Source of the DNA: REEB509 sp049314555 | GTDB lineage: Bacteria; Pseudomonadota; Alphaproteobacteria; Caulobacterales; Aquidulcibacteraceae | NCBI GenBank assembly: GCA_049314555.1 | Contig: JBMOEW010000029.1 | Span: 1-37,105, forward strand | Direction: 5' to 3' | Length of the DNA stretch: 37,105 nt | Shown here: piece after piece, positions 9,393-17,378 of the stretch | Layout: the number at the start of each line of letters is the position of its first letter | How positions within the stretch are numbered: the first letter of the stretch is position 1 | Notes under the pieces: generated by a model | Databases searched by the model: none | What the model saw: only the letters and a program-made list of their open reading frames with translations | What the model was told of the DNA's origin: nothing | Translations under genes and position numbers: made by a program

Positions 9393-10058
9393 ATGGCCAC
9401 CGTTCTAATGCCGAAGGCCACCGCCGTGTGGCTGATTGAAAACACCGCGCTCAGCTTTGAGCAGATCGCGGCCTTCTGTGGTTTGCACCATTTGGAAGTG
9501 CAGGGCATTGCCAACGAGGAAGTTGCCAAGGGCATCCGCGGCATCGATCCGATCGCTGGCGGCGTTCTTGCCCGCGAAGAAATCGCCCGAGGCGAGGCCA
9601 ATGGGGCCTATCGCCTCAAGGCCCTGGACCAGAACCGCATTGAGCTGCCGGAGCGCAAGCGCAAAGGCGCGCGCTTTGTGCCCGTGGCCCGCCGCGGCGA
9701 TCGCCCGGATGCCATCGCCTGGTTTGTGCGCAATCACGCCGAAGTCTCAGACGCCCAGATCGTCAAGCTGATTGGCACCACCAAGGCCACCATCGAACAG
9801 GTCCGTGGGCGCACACACTGGAACATCTCCCAGATCAAGCCAGTGGATCCGGTGTCGCTTGGCCTGTGTTCGCAAATCGAACTGGACGCGGTGGTCGCCA
9901 AGGCGGCCGAGACCCGCGCGCGCCAGAACAAGCGGCTGGGAATCGAAGACGGCCCAGGCCTGCGTCCGGCCCAGGAAACCACTAGGATTGTGGACGACCA
10001 CGCCGATTTCGAAGATGCCCCTCACGCCGATGAGGATGACGACCACGACGACGCGTGA
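9393..10058 (+). CDS. trcR: Cell cycle transcriptional regulator TrcR (DUF1013)
   Basis: A 221-residue protein of the alphaproteobacterial DUF1013/TrcR family. The N-terminal half has 'KATAVWLIENTALSFEQIA' and 'FCGLHHLEVQGIANEEVAKG', both family blocks resembling helix-turn-helix units, and the middle has 'PDAIAWFVRNHAEVSDAQIV' and 'TKATIEQVRGRTHWN', again HTH-like. The tail (from about 195) is very rich in Asp, Glu and His. TrcR is described as acting in the CtrA/GcrA cell-cycle network of alphaproteobacteria. AAGGAG sits just before the ATG. The acidic tail may modulate DNA contact; this is inference. Confidence 0.88.
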   Translation: MATVLMPKATAVWLIENTALSFEQIAAFCGLHHLEVQGIANEEVAKGIRGIDPIAGGVLAREEIARGEANGAYRLKALDQNRIELPERKRKGARFVPVARRGDRPDAIAWFVRNHAEVSDAQIVKLIGTTKATIEQVRGRTHWNISQIKPVDPVSLGLCSQIELDAVVAKAAETRARQNKRLGIEDGPGLRPAQETTRIVDDHADFEDAPHADEDDDHDDA

Positions 10059-10098
10059 GCTCTAAGCCAGCAGTCTGAAATGCCACGCCCCCAAACGC

Positions 10099-10133
10099 AA
10101 AAACGCCCGGCCTGCACACGCAAAGGCCGGGCG
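10099..10133 (-). terminator. Rho-independent terminator of the ydcH-like gene
   Basis: A perfect 10-bp stem (10104-10113 with 10124-10133) is followed on the minus strand by five U residues (10099-10103). It lies about 50 bases past the stop of the minus-strand DUF465 gene, and on the plus strand the same stem lies 45 bases after trcR, so it may slow transcription from both sides. Confidence 0.8.
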
Positions 10134-10181
10134 CCTGGACTGCTGGGCTTGGCTCCTTGGAGCCCCCAGAAGCGACCGCGA

Positions 10182-10364
10182 TCAGGTGTGGCGCGGACCG
10201 TCTTCCTTCAGTCGACTAATCTGCTCCTTCAGCTTCAATTTCTGTCGCTTAAGCTCGGTCAAGTGCAGGGGATCGTGAGCAGGTTTGCGGATCTCGTCCT
10301 GGATCGACTTATCCAGATCGCGATGCCGCGCATTGAGTTCCCGAATTCGCGCGTCGAGCGCCAT
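10182..10364 (-). CDS. YdcH family (DUF465) small coiled-coil protein
   Basis: A 60-residue protein, 'MALDARIRELNARHRDLDKS' then 'LHLTELKRQKLKLKEQISRL', which is the DUF465 pattern: two helices, the first with an L..RH..LD motif and the second a Lys-rich heptad stretch ending in 'LKLKEQI'. GGGAGGAG stands just before its ATG. Function of the family is unknown. A second DUF465 gene is encoded divergently 173 bases away, an arrangement often seen next to purEK in alphaproteobacteria. Confidence 0.88.
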   Translation of the reverse strand: MALDARIRELNARHRDLDKSIQDEIRKPAHDPLHLTELKRQKLKLKEQISRLKEDGPRHT

Positions 10365-10536
10365 GGGCTCCTCCCTCTAGGTCAGACACCCAAGATCGTC
10401 GCACCGAAAAGACAGCCCGTCTCATCAATAAATGTTGCATTGTAGCCACACGCACGAACCTAACAGTACGCTTTACAAAGCGTCGTTTGATGTGCCTTCT
10501 TGCGGCCTCAATGCGATCAAGGAACGGGCGGCGACC

Positions 10537-10788
10537 ATGGCGGGCGACGGAGAAGGCGAAGGAGGCGTCGAAGAGATCGACATCGCCGATAGCCCAGAAA
10601 TTCGCGCCGCAAAGACCCGCCTTGTGGAGATGCGCGAAGAGCATCGCGCTTTGGATTCAGCGATTTTGGCCCTGGCCAACGATGGCGGCGATGCCCTCCA
10701 GCTCGCCCGGCTGAAGAAGCGCAAACTGGCCCTTCGCGATCAAATCCAATGGATCGAAGACCGGCTAACGCCAGACATCATCGCCTAA
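10537..10788 (+). CDS. YdcH family (DUF465) small coiled-coil protein, second copy
   Basis: An 83-residue protein. After an acidic N-terminus (GDGEGEGGVEEIDIADSPE), residues 33-80 show the DUF465 pattern: 'MREEHRALDSAILAL' and 'LQLARLKKRKLALRDQIQWI', ending in a short tail. AAGGA precedes the ATG at 10537; the frame stays open upstream to 10432 but the extra part has no family resemblance. It is divergent from the shorter YdcH and convergent with the GGDEF gene, whose end lies 36 bases away. Confidence 0.83.
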   Translation: MAGDGEGEGGVEEIDIADSPEIRAAKTRLVEMREEHRALDSAILALANDGGDALQLARLKKRKLALRDQIQWIEDRLTPDIIA

Positions 10789-10824
10789 GCACTTCCAAGA
10801 TTAAGATTAAAGGCAGGCTTTGCT

Positions 10825-11490
10825 TTATGCGTCCGGCGTCGCCAGCACGCCCCGCAGCTTGCGTGCATGCTTGTCGGCATACATTGCCTCATCCGCCCGC
10901 GCCAAGGCGGCCTCCGGATCCTCCATCGGCTCCAACAGCTTCAGGCCATAGGAGGCGGCGAGTTGGTGGACGGTGTTGCCATAAACGAACGGCGTTTCGG
11001 AAATCAGCCGCGAAAGCGCCGCTGCCTTTTGCACAGCTTCCTCCGGCGACACCCGCGCCAGGACCACGCCAAACTCATCCCCGCCCAGCCGCCCGACCGA
11101 ATCGGAGTCGCGCACATTGCCCATCAACAGCCGCGCAACGTGCAGCAGCACCTTGTCGCCAAGCGCATGGCCATACCCGTCATTGATCGCCTTGAACCCA
11201 TCGAGGTCCAAAAACACAACGCCAGCTTGCGATTTATAGCGCTCCACAAAGCTCGCGGTCCGGTGCAGCACCCGCATGAAACCGCGGCGGTTCAACGCCC
11301 CTGTCAGGCCATCGCGCTCTGCCAGCGCCTCAGCATCACACAGGCGCGCCCGCAGGCTGGCATTCTCCGCCTCCAAGGCCTCCAACGCCGCCCGCACCGC
11401 CGGGGTCAACGCCTTGGAGGAAAGGCCAAACCGGCGAGCCAATGCATCCTGCGCGACTGCTTTTTGTGACGTGTGAAGTTTGAAGCCCAT
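10825..11490 (-). CDS. Soluble GGDEF-domain diguanylate cyclase
   Basis: Predicted to make cyclic di-GMP from two GTP. The 221-residue product has no membrane segment: a helical N-terminus of about 55 residues (with a coiled stretch 'ALEALEAENASLRARL'), then a GGDEF domain that starts with 'RDGLTGALNRRGF' and has 'VVFLDLDGFKAINDGYGHAL' and an intact GGDEF at residues 136-140. A RDSD at 127-130, five residues before GGDEF, fits the inhibitory product-binding I-site (RxxD). The ATG at 11490 has GAGGGGG ahead of it; longer starts would run into purE on the other strand. The N-terminus may sense or bind a partner; nothing shows which. Confidence 0.9.
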   Translation of the reverse strand: MGFKLHTSQKAVAQDALARRFGLSSKALTPAVRAALEALEAENASLRARLCDAEALAERDGLTGALNRRGFMRVLHRTASFVERYKSQAGVVFLDLDGFKAINDGYGHALGDKVLLHVARLLMGNVRDSDSVGRLGGDEFGVVLARVSPEEAVQKAAALSRLISETPFVYGNTVHQLAASYGLKLLEPMEDPEAALARADEAMYADKHARKLRGVLATPDA

Positions 11491-11647
11491 AGCCCCCTCG
11501 TTCGGGATGCAACCTGACTCGGGCATGGTAAAGGCGGCCTTAATTGGAAAACTTTGCGTCGCATCGCGAAGCCCTGTAACGTCACCTTTTGCGCTTCGCC
11601 GGGCCCCCCCGCGCGAAGCGTTCCGCTTTTCGGGAAGGACCCGCCCC

Positions 11648-12148
11648 TTGCAGACAACCGCGCAAAGTCCGCTTGTTGGCATCATCATGGGCAGCGCCTC
11701 AGACTGGCCGACCATGGGCCTTGCCAGCAAAACTCTGGATGCGCTGGGTGTGCCGCATGAAAGCAAAATCGTCTCGGCCCACCGCACCCCAGAGCGCCTC
11801 TTTGCCTATGCCAAGGAAGCCCGCGGTCGCGGCCTGAAAATGATCATCGCCGGCGCGGGCGGGGCGGCGCATTTGCCGGGCATGGTGGCGGCGCTCACGC
11901 CCTTGCCCGTGCTGGGCGTTCCCGTCCAAAGCGCGGCTTTGAGCGGCATGGATAGCCTGCTTTCGATTGTCCAGATGCCAAAGGGCGTGCCCGTTGGCAC
12001 CCTGGCGATCGGCGAGGCGGGGGCCGTGAACGCGGCCCTATTGGCTGCGGCCATGTTGGCCAATGAAGATATCGGCCTCGCCATGCGCCTCGATGCCTAT
12101 CGCAAGGCACAAACCGACGCCGTCGCAGACCAACCGCCCGCCGCATGA
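11648..12148 (+). CDS. purE: 5-(carboxyamino)imidazole ribonucleotide mutase
   Basis: Converts N5-CAIR to CAIR in purine synthesis, right after PurK. The 166-residue product has the class I PurE motifs: 'GIIMGSASDWPTM' (residues 10-22), 'SAHRTPERLFAYA', 'IAGAGGAAHLPGM' and 'PVQSAALSGMDSLLSI', ending 'NAALLAAAMLA'. No ATG or GTG fits the family N-terminus. The TTG at 11648 does, with GGGAAGGA eight bases ahead (11631-11639), so I choose this rare start. The frame stays open upstream to 11480, but that part overlaps the divergent GGDEF promoter and lacks homology. It overlaps purK by four bases (ATGA). Confidence 0.93.
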   Translation: MQTTAQSPLVGIIMGSASDWPTMGLASKTLDALGVPHESKIVSAHRTPERLFAYAKEARGRGLKMIIAGAGGAAHLPGMVAALTPLPVLGVPVQSAALSGMDSLLSIVQMPKGVPVGTLAIGEAGAVNAALLAAAMLANEDIGLAMRLDAYRKAQTDAVADQPPAA

Positions 12149-13221
12149 CTGCGCCACTTCCCCCAGGGTCTCGCATTGGGATCCTTGGCGACGGCCAATT
12201 GGGCCGCATGCTGGCCACCGCCGCCGCGGAGCTAGGCTTTGATATCCACATCTTCGCCCCAGAACCAGACAGCCCCGCCGCCCGCGTCGCAGCCAGGGTA
12301 ACGGTCGCCCCCTATGACGACGCCGGAGCAATCAGCGCATTCGCCCAAAGCGTCGATGCGGTGACGTTTGAGTTCGAAAACATCCCCGTCGCCACCCTGG
12401 CTGCCTGCGCCGCGCATGCGCCCATCCGCCCCGGCGTCGCCTCGCTCGAGCAAACCCAAGATCGCCTGATCGAAAAGCGCTTTATCGAGAGCCTTGGCCT
12501 GCGCCCCGCCCCGTATCGGGCGGTGAGCACGCGGGCAGATCTCACCTCAGCCATCGATCAGATCGCAACGCCAGCCATCCTGAAAACGCGGCGCATGGGC
12601 TATGACGGCAAGGGCCAAGTCCTGATCCGCGCGCCACAGGAGGCCCCAGAGGCGTGGGCTGCCCTAACACACGCCCCAAGCGTGCTGGAAGGCTTCGTGG
12701 CCTTTTCCTGCGAAGTGTCCGTGGTCTTGGCCCGCGGCCTCGATGGGGCGTGCGCCCCCTTTGCCGTGACCCAGAATGAGCATCGCGACGGAATCTTGCG
12801 CCGATCGATCGCCCCCGCGCCGGTCTCGGCCCAAACGGCGGCCGCAGCCATCGAAGCCGCCGCCGCCATCGCCAACGCCCTCGATCATGTCGGCGTGCTG
12901 GCGGTGGAGTTCTTCGTGGAGCCCGACGGTACACTGCGGGTCAACGAGATCGCCCCCCGCGTCCACAACTCCGGCCACTGGACCCAAGACGCCCCCGGCC
13001 CAAGCCAGTTCGAGCAACACATCCGCGCGGTTGCCGGATGGCCGCTGATCGCACCACCACCCCAATCGCACACCTTTGAGATGATCAATTTGATCGGCGA
13101 AGATGCGACGGATTGGCGCAAATGGGCGCAAGACCCCCACGCCCGCGTCCACCTCTATGGCAAACGCCAACAGCGACAAGCGCGCAAAATGGGCCACATA
13201 ACACGCTTCAAAACACCTTAG
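12145..13221 (+). CDS. purK: 5-(carboxyamino)imidazole ribonucleotide synthase
   Basis: ATP-grasp enzyme that carboxylates AIR with bicarbonate and ATP to N5-CAIR, the substrate for PurE. The 358-residue protein opens with 'GSRIGILGDGQLGRMLATAA', has 'VTFEFENIP', the ATP-grasp stretch 'PAILKTRRMGYDGKGQ', 'LEGFVAFSCEVSVVLAR', and the metal-binding end 'VEFFVEPDGTLRVNEIAPR' with 'HNSGHWT'. Its ATG overlaps the purE stop, so the two are translationally coupled. The Arg/Lys-rich end 'KRQQRQARKMGHI' is typical. Confidence 0.95.
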   Translation: MTAPLPPGSRIGILGDGQLGRMLATAAAELGFDIHIFAPEPDSPAARVAARVTVAPYDDAGAISAFAQSVDAVTFEFENIPVATLAACAAHAPIRPGVASLEQTQDRLIEKRFIESLGLRPAPYRAVSTRADLTSAIDQIATPAILKTRRMGYDGKGQVLIRAPQEAPEAWAALTHAPSVLEGFVAFSCEVSVVLARGLDGACAPFAVTQNEHRDGILRRSIAPAPVSAQTAAAAIEAAAAIANALDHVGVLAVEFFVEPDGTLRVNEIAPRVHNSGHWTQDAPGPSQFEQHIRAVAGWPLIAPPPQSHTFEMINLIGEDATDWRKWAQDPHARVHLYGKRQQRQARKMGHITRFKTP

Positions 13222-13423
13222 AGCCGGGTGTTCGCGTGCACCAAACCGCAGCCCCACGCACACCGCTGCGCTTACAAAAACCCTTGCCCACAACGCCAAG
13301 CCGGCAAAGACTGCGCCACACCGTCACGCCCGGGTGTCCAACCTGCGGTCACTCGGTTATAAAAATTGCGAGAGTTCGGCCGGCGTTTGCTGCGCATCGA
13401 ACCCAAACAGTGAGGATGAGCGC

Positions 13424-13615
13424 ATGTTGACCAGGCCGCTTCTGACCGTTCATGAAACGGCCGAACAGCTCAAAGTAAAAGAAAGCACGATCCGGGCCTG
13501 GATCCGGAACGGCAAGCTGCGGGCGATCAAGTTCGGTCGTGAATGGCGCATCACGGTGAAGGATCTGGAGCGCTTTTTGAACGAAAACGCCAACTTCGCC
13601 GCCGCCGCCGATTGA
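13424..13615 (+). CDS. Excisionase-family helix-turn-helix DNA-binding protein
   Basis: A 63-residue protein made of little more than one winged helix: 'LLTVHETAEQLKVKESTIRA' then 'WIRNGKLRAIKFGREWRITV' and 'KDLERFLNE'. This is the MerR/excisionase-like HTH_17 pattern, found in phage Xis proteins and in small chromosomal regulators of the BldC type. GAGGATGAG precedes the ATG; the frame is open upstream to 13334 without homology. No integrase, phage gene or attachment site is near, so a chromosomal regulator is more likely than an active excisionase. Confidence 0.85.
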   Translation: MLTRPLLTVHETAEQLKVKESTIRAWIRNGKLRAIKFGREWRITVKDLERFLNENANFAAAAD

Positions 13616-13645
13616 CCTCATAGAGTTCAAACGAACGGTCCGCGG

Positions 13646-13696
13646 CTAGGGTTGGCCGCCACCTATGGTTGGCCGCCACCTAGGGTTGGCCGCCAC
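13646..13696. repeat. Three tandem 17-bp repeats over the COQ9 stop codon
   Basis: Three head-to-tail copies of CTAGGGTTGGCCGCCAC (13646-13662, 13663-13679, 13680-13696); copies one and three are identical and the middle one differs by one base. On the minus strand the third copy encodes the last residues GGQP and the stop of the COQ9 gene; the other two lie just after the stop. Slipped-strand duplication of the gene end explains it. Confidence 0.9.
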
Positions 13697-14348
13697 CATA
13701 GCGCGCCCGGGCAGCAAACCGGGTGATCGTCTCCCCAAGCCCGCCCAACGGCTTCAACCGCGCCTTCACTTTTTCGATTTGCATCACGTTGGCGATCCGG
13801 TCGTCCAAAAACGCCCAGGTCGCCTCATGTTGGGGGCTATCGTCCGCCAACCAGCGCGCATAGGTGCTCGCCAGCACGCCAGACAGGATTGCGCGCTTGG
13901 AATAGAAGTTCGCGTCCGTGGAAAGATCGCCCAGCGCCCTCCAAATCCGATCGGCAGTGCGCCAAACAAACTTCGGCCCCTGGTGCGCGCCCCCATGCAG
14001 CATCAGGCCCATCGGCAACTTCGCCACCGCTGCCTTGAACGGCACCTGCGCCTCGATCCGCAGCCGCACAGCCAGTGTTACCCGCTCGCGAACTTTTAAC
14101 CGCGCTGCGTCCTGCGACGCCAACCCTTCCATCATGTCGCGGTCAGCGCGGTCCAGGAAGGCATCGATCATGTCAATCACCCCATCAGGGGCAGCCAACA
14201 TCCGCTCACCCTCGCTGAGGCCAGCGTCCGAGGCTGCCGCCCGCAGCGCTGCGTCGCTCCAGCCAAACGTGCTCACGTGCGCCGGTAAAGCCGAAAGCAG
14301 GCGGGCCCGAAAGCGGTCCGAAGGGGGGGTGGTGGTCTCTGGCGTCAT
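13680..14348 (-). CDS. COQ9 family protein
   Basis: COQ9 proteins bind lipids and assist ubiquinone synthesis (in eukaryotes by presenting the intermediate to COQ7). The 222-residue product has the family blocks 'STFGWSDAALRAAASDAGLS', 'DMIDAFLDRADRDM', 'KVRERVTLAVRLRIEAQVPF', 'WRTADRIWRALGDLSTDANF' and 'YSKRAILSGVLASTYARWLA', a TetR-like helical fold. It lies 68 bases after pntB on the same strand and may be read with it. Its end (GGGQP) and stop sit inside a 17-bp tandem repeat, so the C-terminus may be variable between strains. Confidence 0.92.
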   Translation of the reverse strand: MTPETTTPPSDRFRARLLSALPAHVSTFGWSDAALRAAASDAGLSEGERMLAAPDGVIDMIDAFLDRADRDMMEGLASQDAARLKVRERVTLAVRLRIEAQVPFKAAVAKLPMGLMLHGGAHQGPKFVWRTADRIWRALGDLSTDANFYSKRAILSGVLASTYARWLADDSPQHEATWAFLDDRIANVMQIEKVKARLKPLGGLGETITRFAARARYGGGQP

Positions 14349-14416
14349 CCCTAAGCATATAGGTCGGGCTTGCGAAATTGCGCCTGCGACCTTCCGTCAG
14401 GCCGACAAGCTGCAAA

Positions 14417-15829
14417 TCAGAGCCCTTTGACGATCTCTTCGGTCATCTTCTTGGCATCGGCAAACAGCATCATCGTGTTGTCGCGGAAGAACAGCTCGTT
14501 TTCCACCCCGGCGTAGCCAGATCCCATGCCGCGCTTCACAAACAGCACCGTCTTGGCCCGCTCCACGTCCAGGATCGGCATGCCAAAAATGGGCGAGGCG
14601 GGGTCTGTTTTGGCCGACGGGTTGGTCACGTCGTTCGCACCGATCACATACACCACGTCTGCTGTGGCGAACTCGTTGTTGATGTCTTCCAGCTCAAACA
14701 CTTCGTCGTAAGGCACGTTGGCTTCCGCCAGCAGCACGTTCATGTGCCCCGGCATCCGCCCCGCCACCGGATGGATGGCGTACTTCACCTCAACACCTTC
14801 TTTTTTCAGCATGTCAGCCATTTCGCGCACCGCATGCTGCGCTTGCGCCACCGCCATGCCGTAGCCGGGCACGATGATCACCTTGCTCGCGTTTTTCATG
14901 ATGAAGGCCGCGTCGTCCGCGCTGCCTTGCTTGACCGGCCGGGTTTCGACCTTGCCGCCCGCCGCCGCGGTCTCCCCGCCAAAGCCGCCAAGGATCACCG
15001 AAAAGAAGTTTCGGTTCATACCTTTGCACATGATGTAGCTCAAGATAGCCCCGGAAGAGCCCACCAGCGCCCCGGTAATGATCAGTGCGATGTTTTCCAA
15101 GGTGAAGCCCAGCGCCGCCGCAGCCCACCCCGAATAGCTGTTCAGCATCGATACCACGACCGGCATGTCCGCCCCGCCGATCGGCACAATCAGCAACACA
15201 CCAATCAAGAACGACAGCAAAGCCAGCGCGATGAACCAGTGCTTTTGCGTCCCACCGGATTGAATCATCAGCACGATCAACACTACGATCGCCACCGCAA
15301 TAGCGATGTTGATCAGGTGTCGGGCCGGCAGCAGGATCGGTGCCCCGCTCATGTTTCCGTTCAACTTGGCAAACGCGATGATCGACCCGGAGAAGGTAAT
15401 CGCCCCAATCGCCGTGCCGAGCGAAAGCTCGATCAGCGAAGCAGGCTTGATCGCGCCGGGCACAAGGCTCGCTGAATCAAGGATATGGAATGCCTCCGGC
15501 GCGTACAGCGCCGCCACAGCCACAGCCACGGCCGCCAAACCCACCAGCGAGTGAAACGCCGCCACCAACTGCGGCATCTGGGTCATCTGGATGCGATTGG
15601 CCGTCACAGCGCCAATCCCGCCGCCCACCACGACCCCGGCCAAGATCAAGCCAACGGTGACGGAATCGAGCCGCACCTGCGCCAGGGTAACACCGATCGC
15701 CAACGCCATCCCCAGCATACCATACAGATTGCCCTGGCGGCTGGTTTCGGGGCTTGAAAGCCCGCGCAACGCCATGATGAACAGCACGCCAGACACAAGA
15801 TACAGAATACTCGCGAGATCAGCGTTCAT
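14417..15829 (-). CDS. pntB: NAD(P) transhydrogenase subunit beta
   Basis: Beta subunit of the proton-translocating transhydrogenase, which uses the proton gradient to drive hydride transfer from NADH to NADP+. The 470-residue product has about eight or nine membrane segments (domain II, residues 1-270), including 'GGADMPVVVSMLNSYSGWAA', then the NADP(H)-binding domain III with 'VIIVPGYGMAVAQAQHAV', 'YAIHPVAGRMPGHMNVLL', 'VVYVIGANDVTNPSA' and 'KRGMGSGYAGVEN'. The ATG at 15829 opens the usual N-terminus 'MNADLASILYLVSGVLFI'. It lies 112 bases past the immunity-like gene, so it may have a promoter of its own. Confidence 0.97.
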   Translation of the reverse strand: MNADLASILYLVSGVLFIMALRGLSSPETSRQGNLYGMLGMALAIGVTLAQVRLDSVTVGLILAGVVVGGGIGAVTANRIQMTQMPQLVAAFHSLVGLAAVAVAVAALYAPEAFHILDSASLVPGAIKPASLIELSLGTAIGAITFSGSIIAFAKLNGNMSGAPILLPARHLINIAIAVAIVVLIVLMIQSGGTQKHWFIALALLSFLIGVLLIVPIGGADMPVVVSMLNSYSGWAAAALGFTLENIALIITGALVGSSGAILSYIMCKGMNRNFFSVILGGFGGETAAAGGKVETRPVKQGSADDAAFIMKNASKVIIVPGYGMAVAQAQHAVREMADMLKKEGVEVKYAIHPVAGRMPGHMNVLLAEANVPYDEVFELEDINNEFATADVVYVIGANDVTNPSAKTDPASPIFGMPILDVERAKTVLFVKRGMGSGYAGVENELFFRDNTMMLFADAKKMTEEIVKGL

Positions 15830-15941
15830 GGCATGCCCCTGACGAACAGTCCCGCACGCGGATGCGCCAGGATTGGCCCCTGTTGGTCCAACAAAAACGT
15901 TGACCCTATTCGCCCATGTCACGTCAAGAGTCGCAAACGAT

Positions 15942-16577
15942 CTATCGTCGCGACCGCCAAGCCAGCACACTGCCCAACTGGAAGGTCAGCGGCAGGGCCA
16001 AGAACACCAAACCCGCAAGCCATGGGGCCCACTGCCAGCCATCCATCGCCCCGAAAAACGCGATCACGCTGCCAACAACGGGGATGAATGTCAGCACAAA
16101 CGCCGCGACCGTAGACAACACCGGCCCCAGATGCGCCACCCGGTCCACTTGCTCCGCGATCGCAAAAACCTGCAAAATCCCAACGGCGGCCCAGGTCGCC
16201 GCCACCGCGCACCCCATCCCGATCCCTGCGGCAAGCCGCGGCGGCACTCCTAAGGGCGGGCGCCCCGCCACGCCTGGCGGTGGCGTTTGCGGTCCAGCCG
16301 GCCGTGGCCCCGGACCGCTGCTGGCCGTTTCGGGCGGGGCCAAGCCCAACAGCGTCCGCCGCGCCGCCACCATCAGCTGCGCGTCGTCCGTCACGTCATG
16401 GCCGCGCCCCATCGGGTCGCCGCCATACGCGTCCACTACAAAAAACAGATCCTGGATGGCGGAAGGCACAAGCCGCTGCGCCGAAAACGCCTCCAGGAAT
16501 CGCCGCTTGAAGGAATCAGCGCTTAACCGCCCAGCGACGTAGCTGTCGATCAGTTCTCGCCACTGCGCCTCGGTCAT
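15942..16577 (-). CDS. Colicin-immunity-like domain membrane protein
   Basis: A 211-residue protein in two parts. Residues 1-80 ('LIDSYVAGRLSADSFKRRFL', 'IQDLFFVVDAYGGDP', then an Asp-rich turn and 'LMVAARRTLLGL') match my memory of the colicin-D-type self-protective immunity fold (PF09204), including the 'D.F.VDAY..DP' pattern. A Pro/Gly linker (81-112) leads to three membrane segments (about 115-140, 151-178, 182-203), the last two with the common 'IPVVGSVIAFFGAMDGWQW' block. No toxin gene is nearby. It follows the secreted-protein gene by 18 bases and precedes pntB. Role unknown; the immunity assignment is by pattern only. Confidence 0.6.
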   Translation of the reverse strand: MTEAQWRELIDSYVAGRLSADSFKRRFLEAFSAQRLVPSAIQDLFFVVDAYGGDPMGRGHDVTDDAQLMVAARRTLLGLAPPETASSGPGPRPAGPQTPPPGVAGRPPLGVPPRLAAGIGMGCAVAATWAAVGILQVFAIAEQVDRVAHLGPVLSTVAAFVLTFIPVVGSVIAFFGAMDGWQWAPWLAGLVFLALPLTFQLGSVLAWRSRR

Positions 16578-16595
16578 GGCCTACAACCAGTTGGA

Positions 16596-17378
16596 TCAGC
16601 TGCCGGCTCCAACCTCCGACGAGGTTACGGCCAACATGCTCGCTTCGGAAGGAATGACGAGCCGAGTCACCGTATAGCGCGCGTCTCCCAAAGAGGCGAT
16701 TCGATAGCGCCCCGAGCTGAAAAGAAATTCATCGGTCGTGCCGTCGATTAGCACGCCGCGCTCTTCCCAGGTTTCGTCACCAGCCTGAACGCGGAACCGC
16801 GCCCGTTCCTCACCAACGCTGGCAAGACTGAGGGAATAGGCCATCGCTTCAAAGCGGAACGCGCCATCGGCTGCATACGCCAGCGGCGCGACCGGCACTA
16901 AAGACTCAAGCTGGGAAATCAGATACCGCCCGCCATTGTAGTCATTGGCGCTGACGTACCCACCATCAAACGTGCCGTCGTTGTTGAAATCCCGAAAGCA
17001 CTGCACGCGGCGCTCGTCGTTTATCCGAAGGGGCTCGCAATAAGCCATGCCGCCCTCAAGCTGATAGCCAAACAACATGGTGCCCGTCGCAAACCCGGGC
17101 GTCGGGCCAGGACGATTGCGCCGGTTCACGTCCCGCGTCACCCGCACCGCATAGAAAGGACTCAACGTCAAAGTTGCAAACACGCCACCATCAATCCGGG
17201 TGGTCCACGGTCCTTCGCTCGACACGGCCACGATCCGCATCGGCACGCTGCCAGCCTCCGTGCGCGCTATGGCTTCAGCGCCAGCAGGCTCAACCAAGCC
17301 CGCAGCGACCATGCCAAGCGCCACAACGCCCGCGGCAAGGCCGCCGAAACCGCGCCCGCGCGGAGTGGTCCGTTTCAT
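16596..17378 (-). CDS. Secreted protein of unknown function with an EF-hand-like loop
   Basis: A 260-residue protein with an N-terminal signal sequence (Arg-rich start, then 'FGGLAAGVVALGMVAAGLVE', cut after PAGA near residue 34). The mature part is beta-rich. Residues 130-138 (DFNNDGTFD) fit a dockerin/EF-hand calcium loop, with a Cys on either side ('YCEP', 'QCFRDF'). The ATG overlaps the pntAB stop (ATGA), so translation is likely coupled to the transhydrogenase subunit. A longer open frame exists upstream but only as a shadow of pntAB. I do not recognise the family. Confidence 0.72.
   Translation of the reverse strand: MKRTTPRGRGFGGLAAGVVALGMVAAGLVEPAGAEAIARTEAGSVPMRIVAVSSEGPWTTRIDGGVFATLTLSPFYAVRVTRDVNRRNRPGPTPGFATGTMLFGYQLEGGMAYCEPLRINDERRVQCFRDFNNDGTFDGGYVSANDYNGGRYLISQLESLVPVAPLAYAADGAFRFEAMAYSLSLASVGEERARFRVQAGDETWEERGVLIDGTTDEFLFSSGRYRIASLGDARYTVTRLVIPSEASMLAVTSSEVGAGS

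Noticed and set aside
13424..13615. Possible prophage remnant because of the excisionase-like protein
   Set aside because: No integrase, phage structural gene or direct-repeat attachment site is nearby.
14378..15475. 365-residue plus-strand open frame, His- and Arg-rich
   Set aside because: Antisense to pntB, whose protein is clear; the His/Arg richness is what the reverse of this coding sequence gives.
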